Positions 28,767 to 38,400 of a stretch of 64,000 nucleotides of DNA are shown here, one piece after another. Position 1 is the stretch's first letter; the number at the start of each line of letters is the position of its first letter. Source of the stretch: Paenibacillus methanolicus (GTDB lineage: Bacteria > Bacillota > Bacilli > Paenibacillales > Paenibacillaceae). A program made the position numbers and the translations under genes. Under the pieces are notes generated by a model that was not told the DNA's origin, ran no database searches, and worked only from the letters and a program-made list of their open reading frames with translations. The DNA is taken from positions 124,001 to 188,000 of the forward strand of contig NZ_VNHS01000003.1 in the NCBI RefSeq assembly GCF_008124765.1. Direction: 5' to 3'.

Positions 28767-30152
28767 TTATTCCGCGCCGCGCGCGATGATCTCTTCCGCC
28801 CGCTTGCGGAACTCGGCCGCCGCTTCTTCCGGCTTCAGCTGCTTATACATGACCTGCTCGTTGATCTCTTCCATCGCCTTGGAGATTTCCGACGCGCCGG
28901 CCGGATAGACGCTGTCGATCGGGCTGCTGTTCGCGCCGATCATATCGATATAGTCGAAGATCATTTTGTTCGTCTCGTCCAGGTCCGCCGCCAGCGCTTC
29001 GCGAATGTCGGAGGTGATCGGCACGCCGCGCTCGCCCTTCATGATCTTGTTCGCTTCCGCGTCGTTGATGAAGTAGTTGATGAACTTCGCCGCTTCCTCC
29101 TGATGCTTCGATTGCTTGCTGATCGAGAAGAACAGCGACGGCTTCAAGTACATCCCTTTGCTACTATCCGGTCCCGGCAGCGGCGCCAGCTTCAACATCC
29201 GGTTCGCCGCCTTCGTAAGCGCGACGACCTGGTTCGACCAGCGGAAGTCGAACGGCGCCTTCCCGTGCACGATGAGCTGATCTTCGATCGCCTCGTGCTG
29301 CATGATCACGTCCATCGACGGATACGTCTTCTTCTCCTGCTGCTCCAGCGTCATCGCCAAGTAGTCGGTCAGCAGTTTGTCGTCGAAGCCCAGTCCCTTG
29401 CCGTCGGCGCTGTACATCGTCTGTCCGTGCTGGCGGACGTAGTATTCGAAAATATTCGTGATCTCCAGCCCTTGCGTGCCGTAGTTGCCGGACTTGGCGT
29501 GCACCGCTTCGGCCGCCTTCTTCCAGTCGTCCCACGTCCAATTCAGATCCGGCGACGCGACGCCCGCGTCCTGCAGCATCTTCTCGTCGTAGATGACCGT
29601 GAGCGCGTTCATCCCAAGCGGAATGCCGAGCAGTTTCCCGTTCGCGACGCCCGACGCCATGATGCCCTCGTTCGCTTTGCCGACGTCGATCGTGCCGTTC
29701 TCGGTAAGCGGCTTCATGTCGAGCAGCACGTCCTTGCTCGCGTATTGCGTCAAATATTCGCCGAAGTTCATTTGCAGCACGTCCGGCATGTTGTTGCCCG
29801 CGACCATCGCGGCCAGCTTCTCCCAATACCCGTCGAAGCTTGTGAACTCCGTCTCGATTTTCACGTGCGGATTGTTCGATTCGTATAGCTTCACCACTTC
29901 GTTCGTCAGATCGTGCCGGGTTTGGGAGCCCCACCACATGAGACGCAGGGTAACGTCTTCTTCTCCGCCTTCGGTCTTCGCCGGCTCCGTCTGGTTCGCG
30001 CCTTCGCTGGTCTCGGCCGGTGCCGCGTTATTGCCGGCGACGCCGTTGTTCGTCTCCGCGCCGTTACTGCCTCCGCCGCTGCATGCCGACAGCGAGAATG
30101 TCAACAGCAATGCCGCGGCAAGCGTCATGAACGTCGAGCGTGTTCTCATCAT
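28767..30152 (-). CDS. CUT1 sugar-binding lipoprotein (YesO-like)
   Basis: 461 residues: signal peptide with lipobox LSAC near residue 23, an Asn/Glu-rich linker to about 65, then a family-1 solute-binding domain (TLRLMWWGSQTRHD, ETEFTSFDGYWEKLAAMVAG, INYFINDAEA). The start is the ATG with AAGGAGGT upstream; the frame is open 153 bases further but without a ribosome site. A terminator separates it from the regulator gene upstream, so it has its own promoter, with a near-cre motif at 30196-30210. Confidence 0.92.
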   Translation of the reverse strand: MMRTRSTFMTLAAALLLTFSLSACSGGGSNGAETNNGVAGNNAAPAETSEGANQTEPAKTEGGEEDVTLRLMWWGSQTRHDLTNEVVKLYESNNPHVKIETEFTSFDGYWEKLAAMVAGNNMPDVLQMNFGEYLTQYASKDVLLDMKPLTENGTIDVGKANEGIMASGVANGKLLGIPLGMNALTVIYDEKMLQDAGVASPDLNWTWDDWKKAAEAVHAKSGNYGTQGLEITNIFEYYVRQHGQTMYSADGKGLGFDDKLLTDYLAMTLEQQEKKTYPSMDVIMQHEAIEDQLIVHGKAPFDFRWSNQVVALTKAANRMLKLAPLPGPDSSKGMYLKPSLFFSISKQSKHQEEAAKFINYFINDAEANKIMKGERGVPITSDIREALAADLDETNKMIFDYIDMIGANSSPIDSVYPAGASEISKAMEEINEQVMYKQLKPEEAAAEFRKRAEEIIARGAE

Positions 30153-30195
30153 ATCGATAGACCTCCTTGGGCTTATCTCGTTTATCTTCCTCTTC

Positions 30196-30210
30196 ATGGT
30201 AGCGCATACA
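30196..30210. promoter_or_regulatory. Near-cre motif upstream of the YesO-like gene
   Basis: ATGGTAGCGCATACA matches WTGNAANCGNWNNCW with one mismatch (T for A at position 5). It would overlap a weak -10 (TACCAT, minus strand). Suggestive only. Confidence 0.35.
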
Positions 30211-30248
30211 ACGCCGGGCGAAAATGAAACGAAACGGTCTAATTCGTT

Positions 30249-30293
30249 AAAAAAACCGATATCGCAAGGGGCGTGCGCCCGCGGTATCGGCTT
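30249..30293 (-). terminator. Terminator of the kinase-regulator operon
   Basis: Minus strand: GCCGATACCGC...GCGATATCGG stem with an inner GGGCG/CGCCC stem and seven Ts. It follows the 30321 stop and isolates the downstream importer operon. Confidence 0.85.
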
Positions 30294-30320
30294 GTTGACG
30301 TTCATTATTGCGGCTTTCGT

Positions 30321-31949
30321 TCAATTTTCCGACATGTTGGATAGCTGCTTCTTATACTCCGACGGCGTCGAGCCCGTATGTTTCTTGAACACTTGGCTGA
30401 AATATTGCGGATTGCCGCGGAACCCGACCTTCGCGGCGATGTCCAATATTTTGACGGATTCGGCGCGGGCGATCAGCCGCATCGCCTCTTCCATGCGCAC
30501 GCGGATCATGTAGAGCGAGAATTTCTCGCCGGTTTCCTTCCGGAACAGCTTCCCGAGGTAGTCCACGTTCAAGTAGAAGATGTCGTGCGCCAGCTTCGAC
30601 AGCGTCAGCGACTCGTCGTCCAGATGATCCTCCACGTAACGAACCACTTGCGCGATGACTTTGGACTGCGTCTGCACGTTGGCCTCGTAATTGCGCTCCG
30701 CCGCCTCGACGGCCGCCTGGAGCAGATAGTCCTCCGTCTGGTCGAGCGTATCGAACGCATCTTCCCGCAGCAGGAACGTCTCGAGCCCGCGCATCGGTCT
30801 CGCCCGCGCCTGCCCGCTTCCGTCGGCCCCGGCCGACCATGACGGCTTCGCCCGCCCCTTCTCGCGCAGCAGCACGAGATAGAGCTCGAGCACGCACGAT
30901 TTGACGAGCCCGACGTCCAGCTTGCTTGCCTTCAGACGGGCGATCGTCTCGCGGACGAATTCGCGGGCGCGTTCCGTATTCCCGCTGCGCACCGCGATGG
31001 CGAACGCTTCCGTGTCTACCTCCAGTTCCATCGGAAGCCCTTCGGCCGGATGGTGAATATCCTCGGACGTGATAATGCTCCCTTCCCCCAAATAGAACCG
31101 GTGCGACAAGCAAGCTTGCGTCTCGCGGTACAGCATCCGCAGCTGCGTGATCAACCCCGGATGGCTGACGGCGATCGTCAGATCGAGCCGGAAATATTGC
31201 CCGTAGATTCGCTTGACCCGCTCCAGCAAGGCGAGCCACTCGGCCAGCTCTCCTTCTTCGACGAGCAGAACGAGCCGCTCGCCGATCGTGGTGTTGAGCA
31301 GCACATGCCTTCCCGATTCCCGAACAAGTTCCTCGGCGATGTTATGCAGCGCGAACAGATGCTCGAATTCGCAGCTGCCTTCGATCTCGAACAACAGCAG
31401 ACGGACCGAACGGTCATCGATGTCGAGACCGAGCAAGCCGCCGTAGTAATCCCAGTCCCGCTTGCTGTACGTCTTGTTCATGAGGCATTCCTTCAGAAAT
31501 TGCTCCTTGATTTGCGGCAGCACCCGCGCGAGCTGCTCCATCGTCGACGCCTTGAACGACTCCTGCCGTTCCCGTTCCCGCAGCTCCTCCACCGCTTCGT
31601 CCAGCACGCCCGCGATTTCGTCTTCCGAGCAAGGCTTAAGCAAATAATGGCGTACCCCCAGCTTCATCGCCGTCTGGGCGGAGGCGAACTCCTCATGCCC
31701 GGAGAGGACGATGAAGTGCATGCGCGGATAGCGCTCCTTCGCCCATTGAATGAGCTCGATGCCGCCAAGCTCCGGCATCCGGATATCGGTAATGACGATA
31801 TCCGGCGGCTGCGCTTCGATCAGCCGGACCGCATCCTTCCCGTTGACCGCTTTGCCCGCCAGACGCGTGCCGTGCTTGTCCCACTCCACGACGCTTGCGA
31901 TGCCTTCGAGAATAATCCGCTCGTCGTCCACGAGCAGCACGTTATACAT
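30321..31949 (-). CDS. yesN: YesN-type response regulator, REC + AraC HTH
   Basis: 542 residues: receiver domain (D8/D9, phospho-acceptor D55 in TDIRMPE, LLKPCS lysine), a central region of about 300 residues, and a C-terminal AraC domain (ILDIAAKVGFRGNPQYFSQVF). The ATG has GGGAGGGAG upstream and overlaps the kinase stop by eight bases. Likely activator of the YesOPQ-like/pectate lyase genes. Confidence 0.93.
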   Translation of the reverse strand: MYNVLLVDDERIILEGIASVVEWDKHGTRLAGKAVNGKDAVRLIEAQPPDIVITDIRMPELGGIELIQWAKERYPRMHFIVLSGHEEFASAQTAMKLGVRHYLLKPCSEDEIAGVLDEAVEELRERERQESFKASTMEQLARVLPQIKEQFLKECLMNKTYSKRDWDYYGGLLGLDIDDRSVRLLLFEIEGSCEFEHLFALHNIAEELVRESGRHVLLNTTIGERLVLLVEEGELAEWLALLERVKRIYGQYFRLDLTIAVSHPGLITQLRMLYRETQACLSHRFYLGEGSIITSEDIHHPAEGLPMELEVDTEAFAIAVRSGNTERAREFVRETIARLKASKLDVGLVKSCVLELYLVLLREKGRAKPSWSAGADGSGQARARPMRGLETFLLREDAFDTLDQTEDYLLQAAVEAAERNYEANVQTQSKVIAQVVRYVEDHLDDESLTLSKLAHDIFYLNVDYLGKLFRKETGEKFSLYMIRVRMEEAMRLIARAESVKILDIAAKVGFRGNPQYFSQVFKKHTGSTPSEYKKQLSNMSEN

Positions 31950-33681
31950 GATCTCCCTCCCATCTGTACGGCACGCGGATACGTACCGTCGTCCCTGACT
32001 CGGCTCCGGCTTCGATCTCGACGCCGTATTCATCCCCGAACATGAGCCGGATCCGCTCGCGAATGTTGCTCAGTCCGATCCCCGTCCCCTTCGAGACGAC
32101 CCGCCCTTCCCGGATGGCCGCCAGCGTCGCCTCGTCGATGCCGGGTCCGTTGTCCGTCACGCATATGGTCATATGCGATTCGCCCGCGACGAACGAGAGC
32201 GTGATGGCGCAAGGCGCCGACATCGCCTCCAAGCCGTGCTGGATCGCGTTCTCGATGACCGGCTGCACGGTCAATTTCGGGATATAACAGCCCGCCAGCT
32301 GCTCGTCGCCTTCGATGCGCAGCTGCAGTCTTTCGCCGAACCGGATTTGCTGAATCGTCGCATAGTTGCGGACGAACCGCATCTCTTCCTCGATCGTAAT
32401 GAGCGGTTCCTTGCGGCTGATGATGCCCCGCAGCAGACGGCCGAGCGCCGTCACCATCGCCGAGATGTCGGGCTGCCGATTCGCCTTGGCCATCCAGTTG
32501 ATCGACTCCAACGTGTTGTACAGAAAGTGCGGGTTGATCTGCGCCTGCAGCGCTTTGTATTCCGATTCGTTAATCGCCAGCTGCTTCGCGTAATTCTCGC
32601 GGATGAGCGCGTTGATCGTCTCCAGCATGAGGCGAAAATGACGGTGGATTTGGCCTGTCTCGTCCATATTCAAATTCTCGTCCCGGAACAGGTCGGCCGA
32701 ATCGATGTTCCCCTTCTGAACCAGCTTCATCTTGGCCGTCAGCTGCTCCAAAGGCTTGGAGATTGCGCGGCCGGCCACCCTGGCGAAGTAGAGCGCGAGC
32801 ATGAACAGCAGCGCATAGAGGCCGAACAGGCCGCACTTGATCATCTTGGACTGCAGGAAGACGCTGCCGTACGGCAGGACGTTGTAGTAAGTAAAGGATT
32901 GGTACTTGGAGATGAGATGGGTGATGAAATACGCGTCGCCGTTCAACTTCATAATCGTGTAGCCCTGCCGCTCGCGAAGCGGCAGTTGGGCTAGCTGCTC
33001 GGACGGGCCATCGCCGCTCGCCAGCACGACGCGCCCCGCATGCTCCATAACGAAGAAGCGGCCTTCCGCCAGTTCGAGCGACTGACCGGTCAATCGCTTC
33101 ATGTCGACGAAGACGATCATGACGCCGAGATTTTTCAAGCTGAGACCGCTCATCCGGCGAATCTGCCGGGCGGCGATCAGCACGTTGGGCTCGTCGGCCG
33201 GCAACCAGACGACCGAGCCGCCCGCCTCCATCGCCTTCCGCTCGTACGCTTCCGTGTCCAGGCGATAACGCGAGGTGATGGCTGCCTGACTCTCGCCGCC
33301 CGACGCATCGTTAACCTGGATCGCCGCGATGGCGCGTTGATGCCGGGCGAGCTCGACGAGCCGATCCATCAGCTTGTCCTTCATTTTGAAATAATCGTAT
33401 TCGTTCATCGTGTCGGTCACGCTTGACAACTGCGACTGGATCGTCCGGTCGCTGAGAATGTCGAAGGTCAAATCCTCGATCTCCCTCAACTTGCCGTCGA
33501 CCGTGCCCGAAGACAAATTCAGCACTTGCGCCGCCTCGGCGTACACCTTGTCCTCGTAAATACGAGTCGCGAAATGAACGGCGATCATGCTGAGCCCCGA
33601 CACGAGCGCCATGATGACGGCCGTGATGAGGAAAATTTTGTTCTTGATCAACTGGTTGTTGTAGTAAGCGCGCACCTGCAA
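31942..33681 (-). CDS. yesM: YesM-type sensor histidine kinase
   Basis: 579 residues: membrane segment near 15-37, extracellular sensor about 40-280, second membrane segment near 283-305, HAMP-like linker, His_kinase domain with QINPHFLYNTLES, and HATPase with ENAIQHG, DNGPGID and GTGIGLSNI. It begins at a TTG, with AAAGGAGGT 11 bases before; no ATG lies near. By position it senses pectin fragments. Confidence 0.93.
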   Translation of the reverse strand: MQVRAYYNNQLIKNKIFLITAVIMALVSGLSMIAVHFATRIYEDKVYAEAAQVLNLSSGTVDGKLREIEDLTFDILSDRTIQSQLSSVTDTMNEYDYFKMKDKLMDRLVELARHQRAIAAIQVNDASGGESQAAITSRYRLDTEAYERKAMEAGGSVVWLPADEPNVLIAARQIRRMSGLSLKNLGVMIVFVDMKRLTGQSLELAEGRFFVMEHAGRVVLASGDGPSEQLAQLPLRERQGYTIMKLNGDAYFITHLISKYQSFTYYNVLPYGSVFLQSKMIKCGLFGLYALLFMLALYFARVAGRAISKPLEQLTAKMKLVQKGNIDSADLFRDENLNMDETGQIHRHFRLMLETINALIRENYAKQLAINESEYKALQAQINPHFLYNTLESINWMAKANRQPDISAMVTALGRLLRGIISRKEPLITIEEEMRFVRNYATIQQIRFGERLQLRIEGDEQLAGCYIPKLTVQPVIENAIQHGLEAMSAPCAITLSFVAGESHMTICVTDNGPGIDEATLAAIREGRVVSKGTGIGLSNIRERIRLMFGDEYGVEIEAGAESGTTVRIRVPYRWEGDHV

Positions 33682-33958
33682 GACGGACGGTACCTCCTTT
33701 AGCCGATGCTTCTTTCACGACCCATTCGACGCGGCTCTCCTTTTCTCCTGTGGAAACGCTATCTTTTCCAACTTTGGCCCCAGAATCTCAATTGCCGCAA
33801 AAAGAGATTGCGTTACGTTTGCCTTTCGAGACCGCCCTTCCGCATGCCGATCGCGGATGGCCCGCAACTTTTTTCTTCGGAATTCGAAACCAAGCTATTC
33901 GTCTCCCGTATCACCTGTCTATAAGAGGCTTTACGCAAATTGCATAGGAAGAACCGCT

Positions 33959-34067
33959 CCAAAGGGGAGTAGCTGGTACAATAAACGTCGTCATTACGAG
34001 CGCGCGGCTTGCGCCTCCGGCTTTATTGGCACTGCCGTTCAGACGGCACTGTTAGCGAGACCTTTGC
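33959..34067 (+). ncRNA. yybP-ykoY manganese riboswitch aptamer
   Basis: The conserved aptamer core is present in order: CAAAGGGGAGTAGC, then CGTCGTCATTACGAG, GGCTTTATTGGC, and the closing CTGTTAGCGAGACCTTTG; CAAAGG and CCTTTG form P1. This class binds Mn2+ in Bacillus and other bacteria. It lies about 80 bases upstream of a TerC-family gene, the classic partner. Its 3' P1 strand also forms the first arm of a terminator, so Mn2+ binding should favour read-through. Confidence 0.9.
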
Positions 34068-34097
34068 CTTATATAAGGCAGAGGTCTCTTTTCTTTT
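34057..34097 (+). terminator. Riboswitch-controlled terminator
   Basis: GAGACCTTTGCCTT pairs with AAGGCAGAGGTCTC (one mismatch) around ATAT, followed by TTTTCTTTT. It shares AGACCTTTG with the aptamer P1, so aptamer folding and termination exclude each other. Confidence 0.88.
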
Positions 34098-34147
34098 GCG
34101 CAAATGGCTGGAGTCGCTGATTTTCACTATTCTAAGGAGGTCCCACA

Positions 34148-34936
34148 ATGGAATTCGGATTGTTGCTGGAGTATGGTTGGGTATTGCTCGTATTGATTGC
34201 GCTGGAGGGTCTTCTTGCCGCCGACAACGCGCTCGTGCTGGCGATCATGGTGAAGCATTTGCCGGAGCAGGAACGAAAGCGAGCATTGTTCTACGGATTG
34301 GCCGGCGCGTTCGTCTTCCGATTCGCCTCGCTGTTCGCCATCTCCTTCCTCGTGGACGTGTGGCAAGTACAGGCGCTCGGCGCGCTATACTTGTTGTTCA
34401 TCGCGCTTAACCATATCTTCCGCAAGCTGATCGTGAAGAAAGGCGAAGACGACGACGCGAAACGCGAGAAAAAAGAACGCAAGCCGAGCGGCTTCTGGAT
34501 GACCGTGCTGAAAGTCGAGATCGCCGATATCGCGTTCGCGATCGACTCGATTCTGGCGGCCGTCGCCCTCGCGGTGGCGCTGCCGACGACGAGCCTGCCG
34601 GATATCGGCGGCATGGACGGCGGTCACTTCATCGTGATTTTCCTCGGCGGCTTCATCGGTCTCGTCATCATGCGTTTCGCCGCCACGTTGTTCGTGAAAT
34701 TGCTGGAGAGCCGCCCGGCGCTGGAAGTCGCGGCGTTCTGCATCGTCGGCTGGGTCGGCGTGAAGCTCGCGGTTCATACGCTGGCGCACCCTTCGATCCA
34801 TGTCATCCCGCATGATTTCGCCGAGTCGACCGCTTGGAAACTCACCTTCTACGCCGTGCTGATCGGCATCGCGGTGTCCGGCTGGTTCCTCTCCGGCGGC
34901 AAAAGCAAGGAGAACCAAGCGTCCCACGCGGCGTAA
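34148..34936 (+). CDS. TerC-family membrane protein (YkoY/MeeY-like manganese exporter)
   Basis: 262 residues, ATG with AAGGAGG upstream. Seven or so hydrophobic segments with the two TerC signatures: LEGLLAADNALVLAIM near 17-34 and VEIADIAFAIDSILAAVAL near 122-140, whose acidic residues are metal-binding candidates. A charged loop (about 96-112) divides the halves. TerC proteins of this branch export Mn2+ and in B. subtilis help load secreted or membrane metalloenzymes. The manganese riboswitch supports that role. Confidence 0.93.
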   Translation: MEFGLLLEYGWVLLVLIALEGLLAADNALVLAIMVKHLPEQERKRALFYGLAGAFVFRFASLFAISFLVDVWQVQALGALYLLFIALNHIFRKLIVKKGEDDDAKREKKERKPSGFWMTVLKVEIADIAFAIDSILAAVALAVALPTTSLPDIGGMDGGHFIVIFLGGFIGLVIMRFAATLFVKLLESRPALEVAAFCIVGWVGVKLAVHTLAHPSIHVIPHDFAESTAWKLTFYAVLIGIAVSGWFLSGGKSKENQASHAA

Positions 34937-34947
34937 TTCCTTTCACC

Positions 34948-35275
34948 CACGCCCCTTCCCCCTCCAACGGAAGGGAACCAGAGGGTTAAGCTTATGCTTC
35001 CGATGTCGTTTTTCTTCGAAAAACGTTCAACCCTCTGGACTCTGCTAATAAGCGTGCCTCGTTTCGCGGCCGTCCTTGATGTGTCCTTTCGCAATAAGCC
35101 GCTTTGTCCTACCGGACAAAGCTTTTGTTCGAGCTTCGTTCGAGACGGTTTGCCTTGGGGTGTAAAACTGTCACTCCGAGCACTTGGCGGGACAACGTGC
35201 TGACCCTTCGCTTTCGCCCACTCCCGTGGACACGCTTTTTTGTTCCACAACATGAACGACCGCATAATTTTCTAA
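34948..35275 (+). repeat. Dispersed hairpin-rich repeat, copy C
   Basis: Third family member. CCTTCCCCCTCC and GGGAACCA match copy A; GAGGGTTAA/TTCAACCCTC with an inner CGTTTTTC/GAAAAACG hairpin corresponds to copy B; CTTTGTCC-N4-GGACAAAG then GCTT is shared by all; the right edge (CTTCGCTTTCG, ACTCCCGTGGACACGCTTT, CCACAACA, GCATAATTTTCTAA) matches B. It lies between convergent genes and stops just before a terminator. Confidence 0.75.
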
Positions 35276-35283
35276 ACGAAAAT

Positions 35284-35319
35284 AAAGCAGTCCCGTCTTG
35301 AAGGCGGGTCTGCTTTTTT
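35284..35319 (+). terminator. Terminator after repeat copy C
   Basis: AAAGCAG-T-CCCG pairs with CGGG-T-CTGCTTT, followed by a T run on the plus strand. It would end TerC transcription or a transcript of the repeat. Confidence 0.8.
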
Positions 35320-35401
35320 CGAATACCAACGAAAAAAACGAAGAGGCCGCCCCGCCTTCCCAGGGCAACCTCTCCGACACGCACGCGCGATCCCATCGGA
35401 C

Positions 35402-38400
35402 TTATTTCGTGAATACCTTCACTTCCTTCGGTCCGAGCGTCGCGGTGATCGAGCCGTTATTGACCGTCAGCGTGTCCGAACCCAGTTGATTCTTAAGCTG
35501 CGTCCCGCTGGCCAGGTTATCCAAGTTGCCGATCGTCTTCGTCTGGCTGCTCCACGAATTGTTGATCAGCACGACGACTTCGTCGCCCTCCTTCGACCGT
35601 TGGAACGCGTAGAACGCGCTCTCCGCCGCCTTCTCCTTCTGCGAGCCGTTCTGCAGCGCCGGATGGCTATTGCGCACGCCGTTCAGCTTGGCGATGTACG
35701 TATACAGTTCGTGGTTCGCATTCGGCACGACGTCTTCGCGGTTGCTCGGGTCATCGCCGCCCGTGTAGCCAAGCTCCGTCCCTTGATACACGATCGGAAT
35801 GCCGCGCGAGGTGAACATGAACCCGAGCGCCGCCTTCAGTTGCGGCCATTTGTCGCTGCGATTAGACGGATTGCCGGTCGCCGCGTTCAAGAACCGTTTC
35901 ACGTCGTGGTTATCGAGGAACAGTCCGTTATAGCGGGTATCCCGGTACTTGGCATCCTGCGCATAGCGATCCCGGATGAGCGTCATGGAGGCGTCGCCGC
36001 CGAAGACGTCTTTGAACGTGTAATACATCGGGAAGTCGAGCACCGCATCGAGATAGTTGCTGTAATCGCCGACATAACCGGCGTCGCCGCTGTATACTTC
36101 GCCGATCGTGAACGTATTGGCCGCGGCGTCGAATTCCTTCAGCGCCCACTTGGGCACATGCTTCGCCGTATCCACGCGCAAGCCGTCCACGCCGGACTCC
36201 CGCTTCAGCCAGCCGATCCAGTTCTTCAGCTCGGACATGACCGCCGGATTCTCCTGATTCAGGTCATCAAGGCCGGCCACGTCGCCATTCTCGATTTTCG
36301 ACTGATTGTTAGCGTTGTAATCCGCGCTCGTAATGTCGCCGTTATGGTGATACCAATCGGCGTTGTTGAACGGCGCCTTCGCATATCCGCTGTTGTTGAA
36401 ATCGCCGGCGTGATTGAGCACGACGTCTAGCATGACCGCCATCCCTTTGCCGTGCGCCGCGTTCACCAGTTCTTGAAATTTCGCCATCGTGCCGAGGTGG
36501 CCGTCGATCGCGTAGAAATCATAGGTGTGATAGCCGTGATAAGCGTTGTCGCTGCGCTGCATCTGAACCGGCGTAATCCAGATCGCGTTGAAGCCCATGT
36601 TCTTGATGTAGTCCAAATTGTTGATGATGCCCTGGAAGTCGCCGCCGTGCCATTTGGTCATGTCCGACTTGTTCGCGTTGAATCCGCCGTAATTATCATT
36701 GCTCGGATCGCCGTTCACGAATCGGTCGGTCATGATGAAATAGATGTTTTTGGTCGACCAGTCGGCCAAATCGACCGGCGTACCTCCGCCCCCATTGCCC
36801 GTACCTCCGTCGACGGAAGGAGCGCCGGGCGCAATGGCGCCCGCCGCTCCGTTCGTCCCCGGCGTGTAGGTCGACGTGCCTGCCGGGAAAATATAGTTCT
36901 TCTGGTTATTGCTGTCCCAAGTGCCGCTGCCGTTGTTGAAAGCCACTTCGACCGACGTCGCGCTGCCGAGCGCGATCGTGATCGACGCATAGCCGCTCAC
37001 ATCGGAATCCGCCATCGCCGCGCCCGGCGCCGTCGTCCAGGTGCCGCCGGCTACCCGGTAATGCGCGTAAGGGGCCGCGAACCCTTTCTTGTAATAAATG
37101 ACGGCCGTATTGGTCGTGCCTCCGCCGGTTCCCGATGGCTTGCCGGACGTAATCGCGCCAGCTCCGCCGTTCGCGCCAGGCGAATAGGTCGACGTCCCCG
37201 TCTGGAAGATATAGTTGCTCGACGAATTGCTGTCCCAAGTGCCGCTGCCGTTATTGAAGGCAACCTCGACCGATGTCGCGCTGCCGAGCGCGATCGTAAT
37301 CGACGCGTAGCCGCTTACGTCCGAGTCCGCCATCGCCGTACCCGGCGCCGTCGTCCAGGTGCCGCCGGCTACCCGATAGTGGGCATAAGGCATCGCGAAC
37401 CCTTTCTTGTAATAGATCGTCGCCGAATTGGTGCCCGTGCCCGTGTCGCCCGATGGTTTGCCAGGGGTGATCGCGCCTGCCGCGCCATTAGCGCCCGGCG
37501 TGTACGTATAGGTGCCGACGCCGAAGATATAGTTCTTCGTCGCGTTGCTGTCCCATGTGCCGCTGCCGTTATTGAAGGCAGCTTCCAGCTGGAAGGCGGA
37601 GCCGATATTGACGGTGAGCGCCGCATAACCGTTCACGTCCGAATTCGGCATCGCAACGCCTGGCGCGGTCGTCCATGCGCCGCCCGCAGGACGGTAGTGC
37701 ATGTATGGCGTCGCAAAGCCTTTCTTATAATACACCGTCACCGAGTTGTTCGTGGTATTATCCGGCGTGGAATACTTCGTGACGTAGTTCTTGAAATTCG
37801 CCATCTCGCCCGTGGCCGAGCCGTCGCCGTTCACCACGTTATTGATGCGCAGCAGCGTAAACCCGGTATACCCGTACCTCGTCAGCTTCTCCTCGATCTT
37901 GGAGAAACCGCCCGATCCGCCGACCGGCAGCGCGTTCTCCCCGTTCAGGCGAACGCCCTTGCTATTGGCAATTGCGGATACTTGATCGACGAGCGTGGAC
38001 GGCATGTTGTAATTCGGCGCGCTGCCCGAATCGTACATTTCCAAGCATGTGAACGTCAGATCCATATTCGTGTCCTTGAACTTCTGGATGAGGCGGTTGT
38101 AGTCGTAATAGCCTGCTGCATTCTCCGCGCTGTGCGGCATCGTCGGGTTCGTCATCTGCCAGTGGACGCCGGAGATTTTGGCGCCAACCGGCACGTTGAA
38201 CACCGGATCGAAGCTTTCGTGCGCGGCTTGGGCGATGACGCCAAGGTGATTCTCCAGCACGCTTTGGTACCAGGAGAGGAAGTCCTTGCCGTAGGTCGTG
38301 TTATAGCCGCCGCTCGTGTAGAATCCGTCGCCGTCCGACGGCGGGTTGATCTGGCTATCTGCGGTCAGGCTCGTTCCCCAAGCGGAATTGATGCCGGCGA

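Noticed and set aside
33706..33950. Possible fourth copy of the dispersed repeat
   Set aside because: Only a short GCGGATGGC-like match; the order of blocks is absent.
36821..37747. Long repeats as mobile DNA
   Set aside because: They are in-frame CBM25 modules within one protein.
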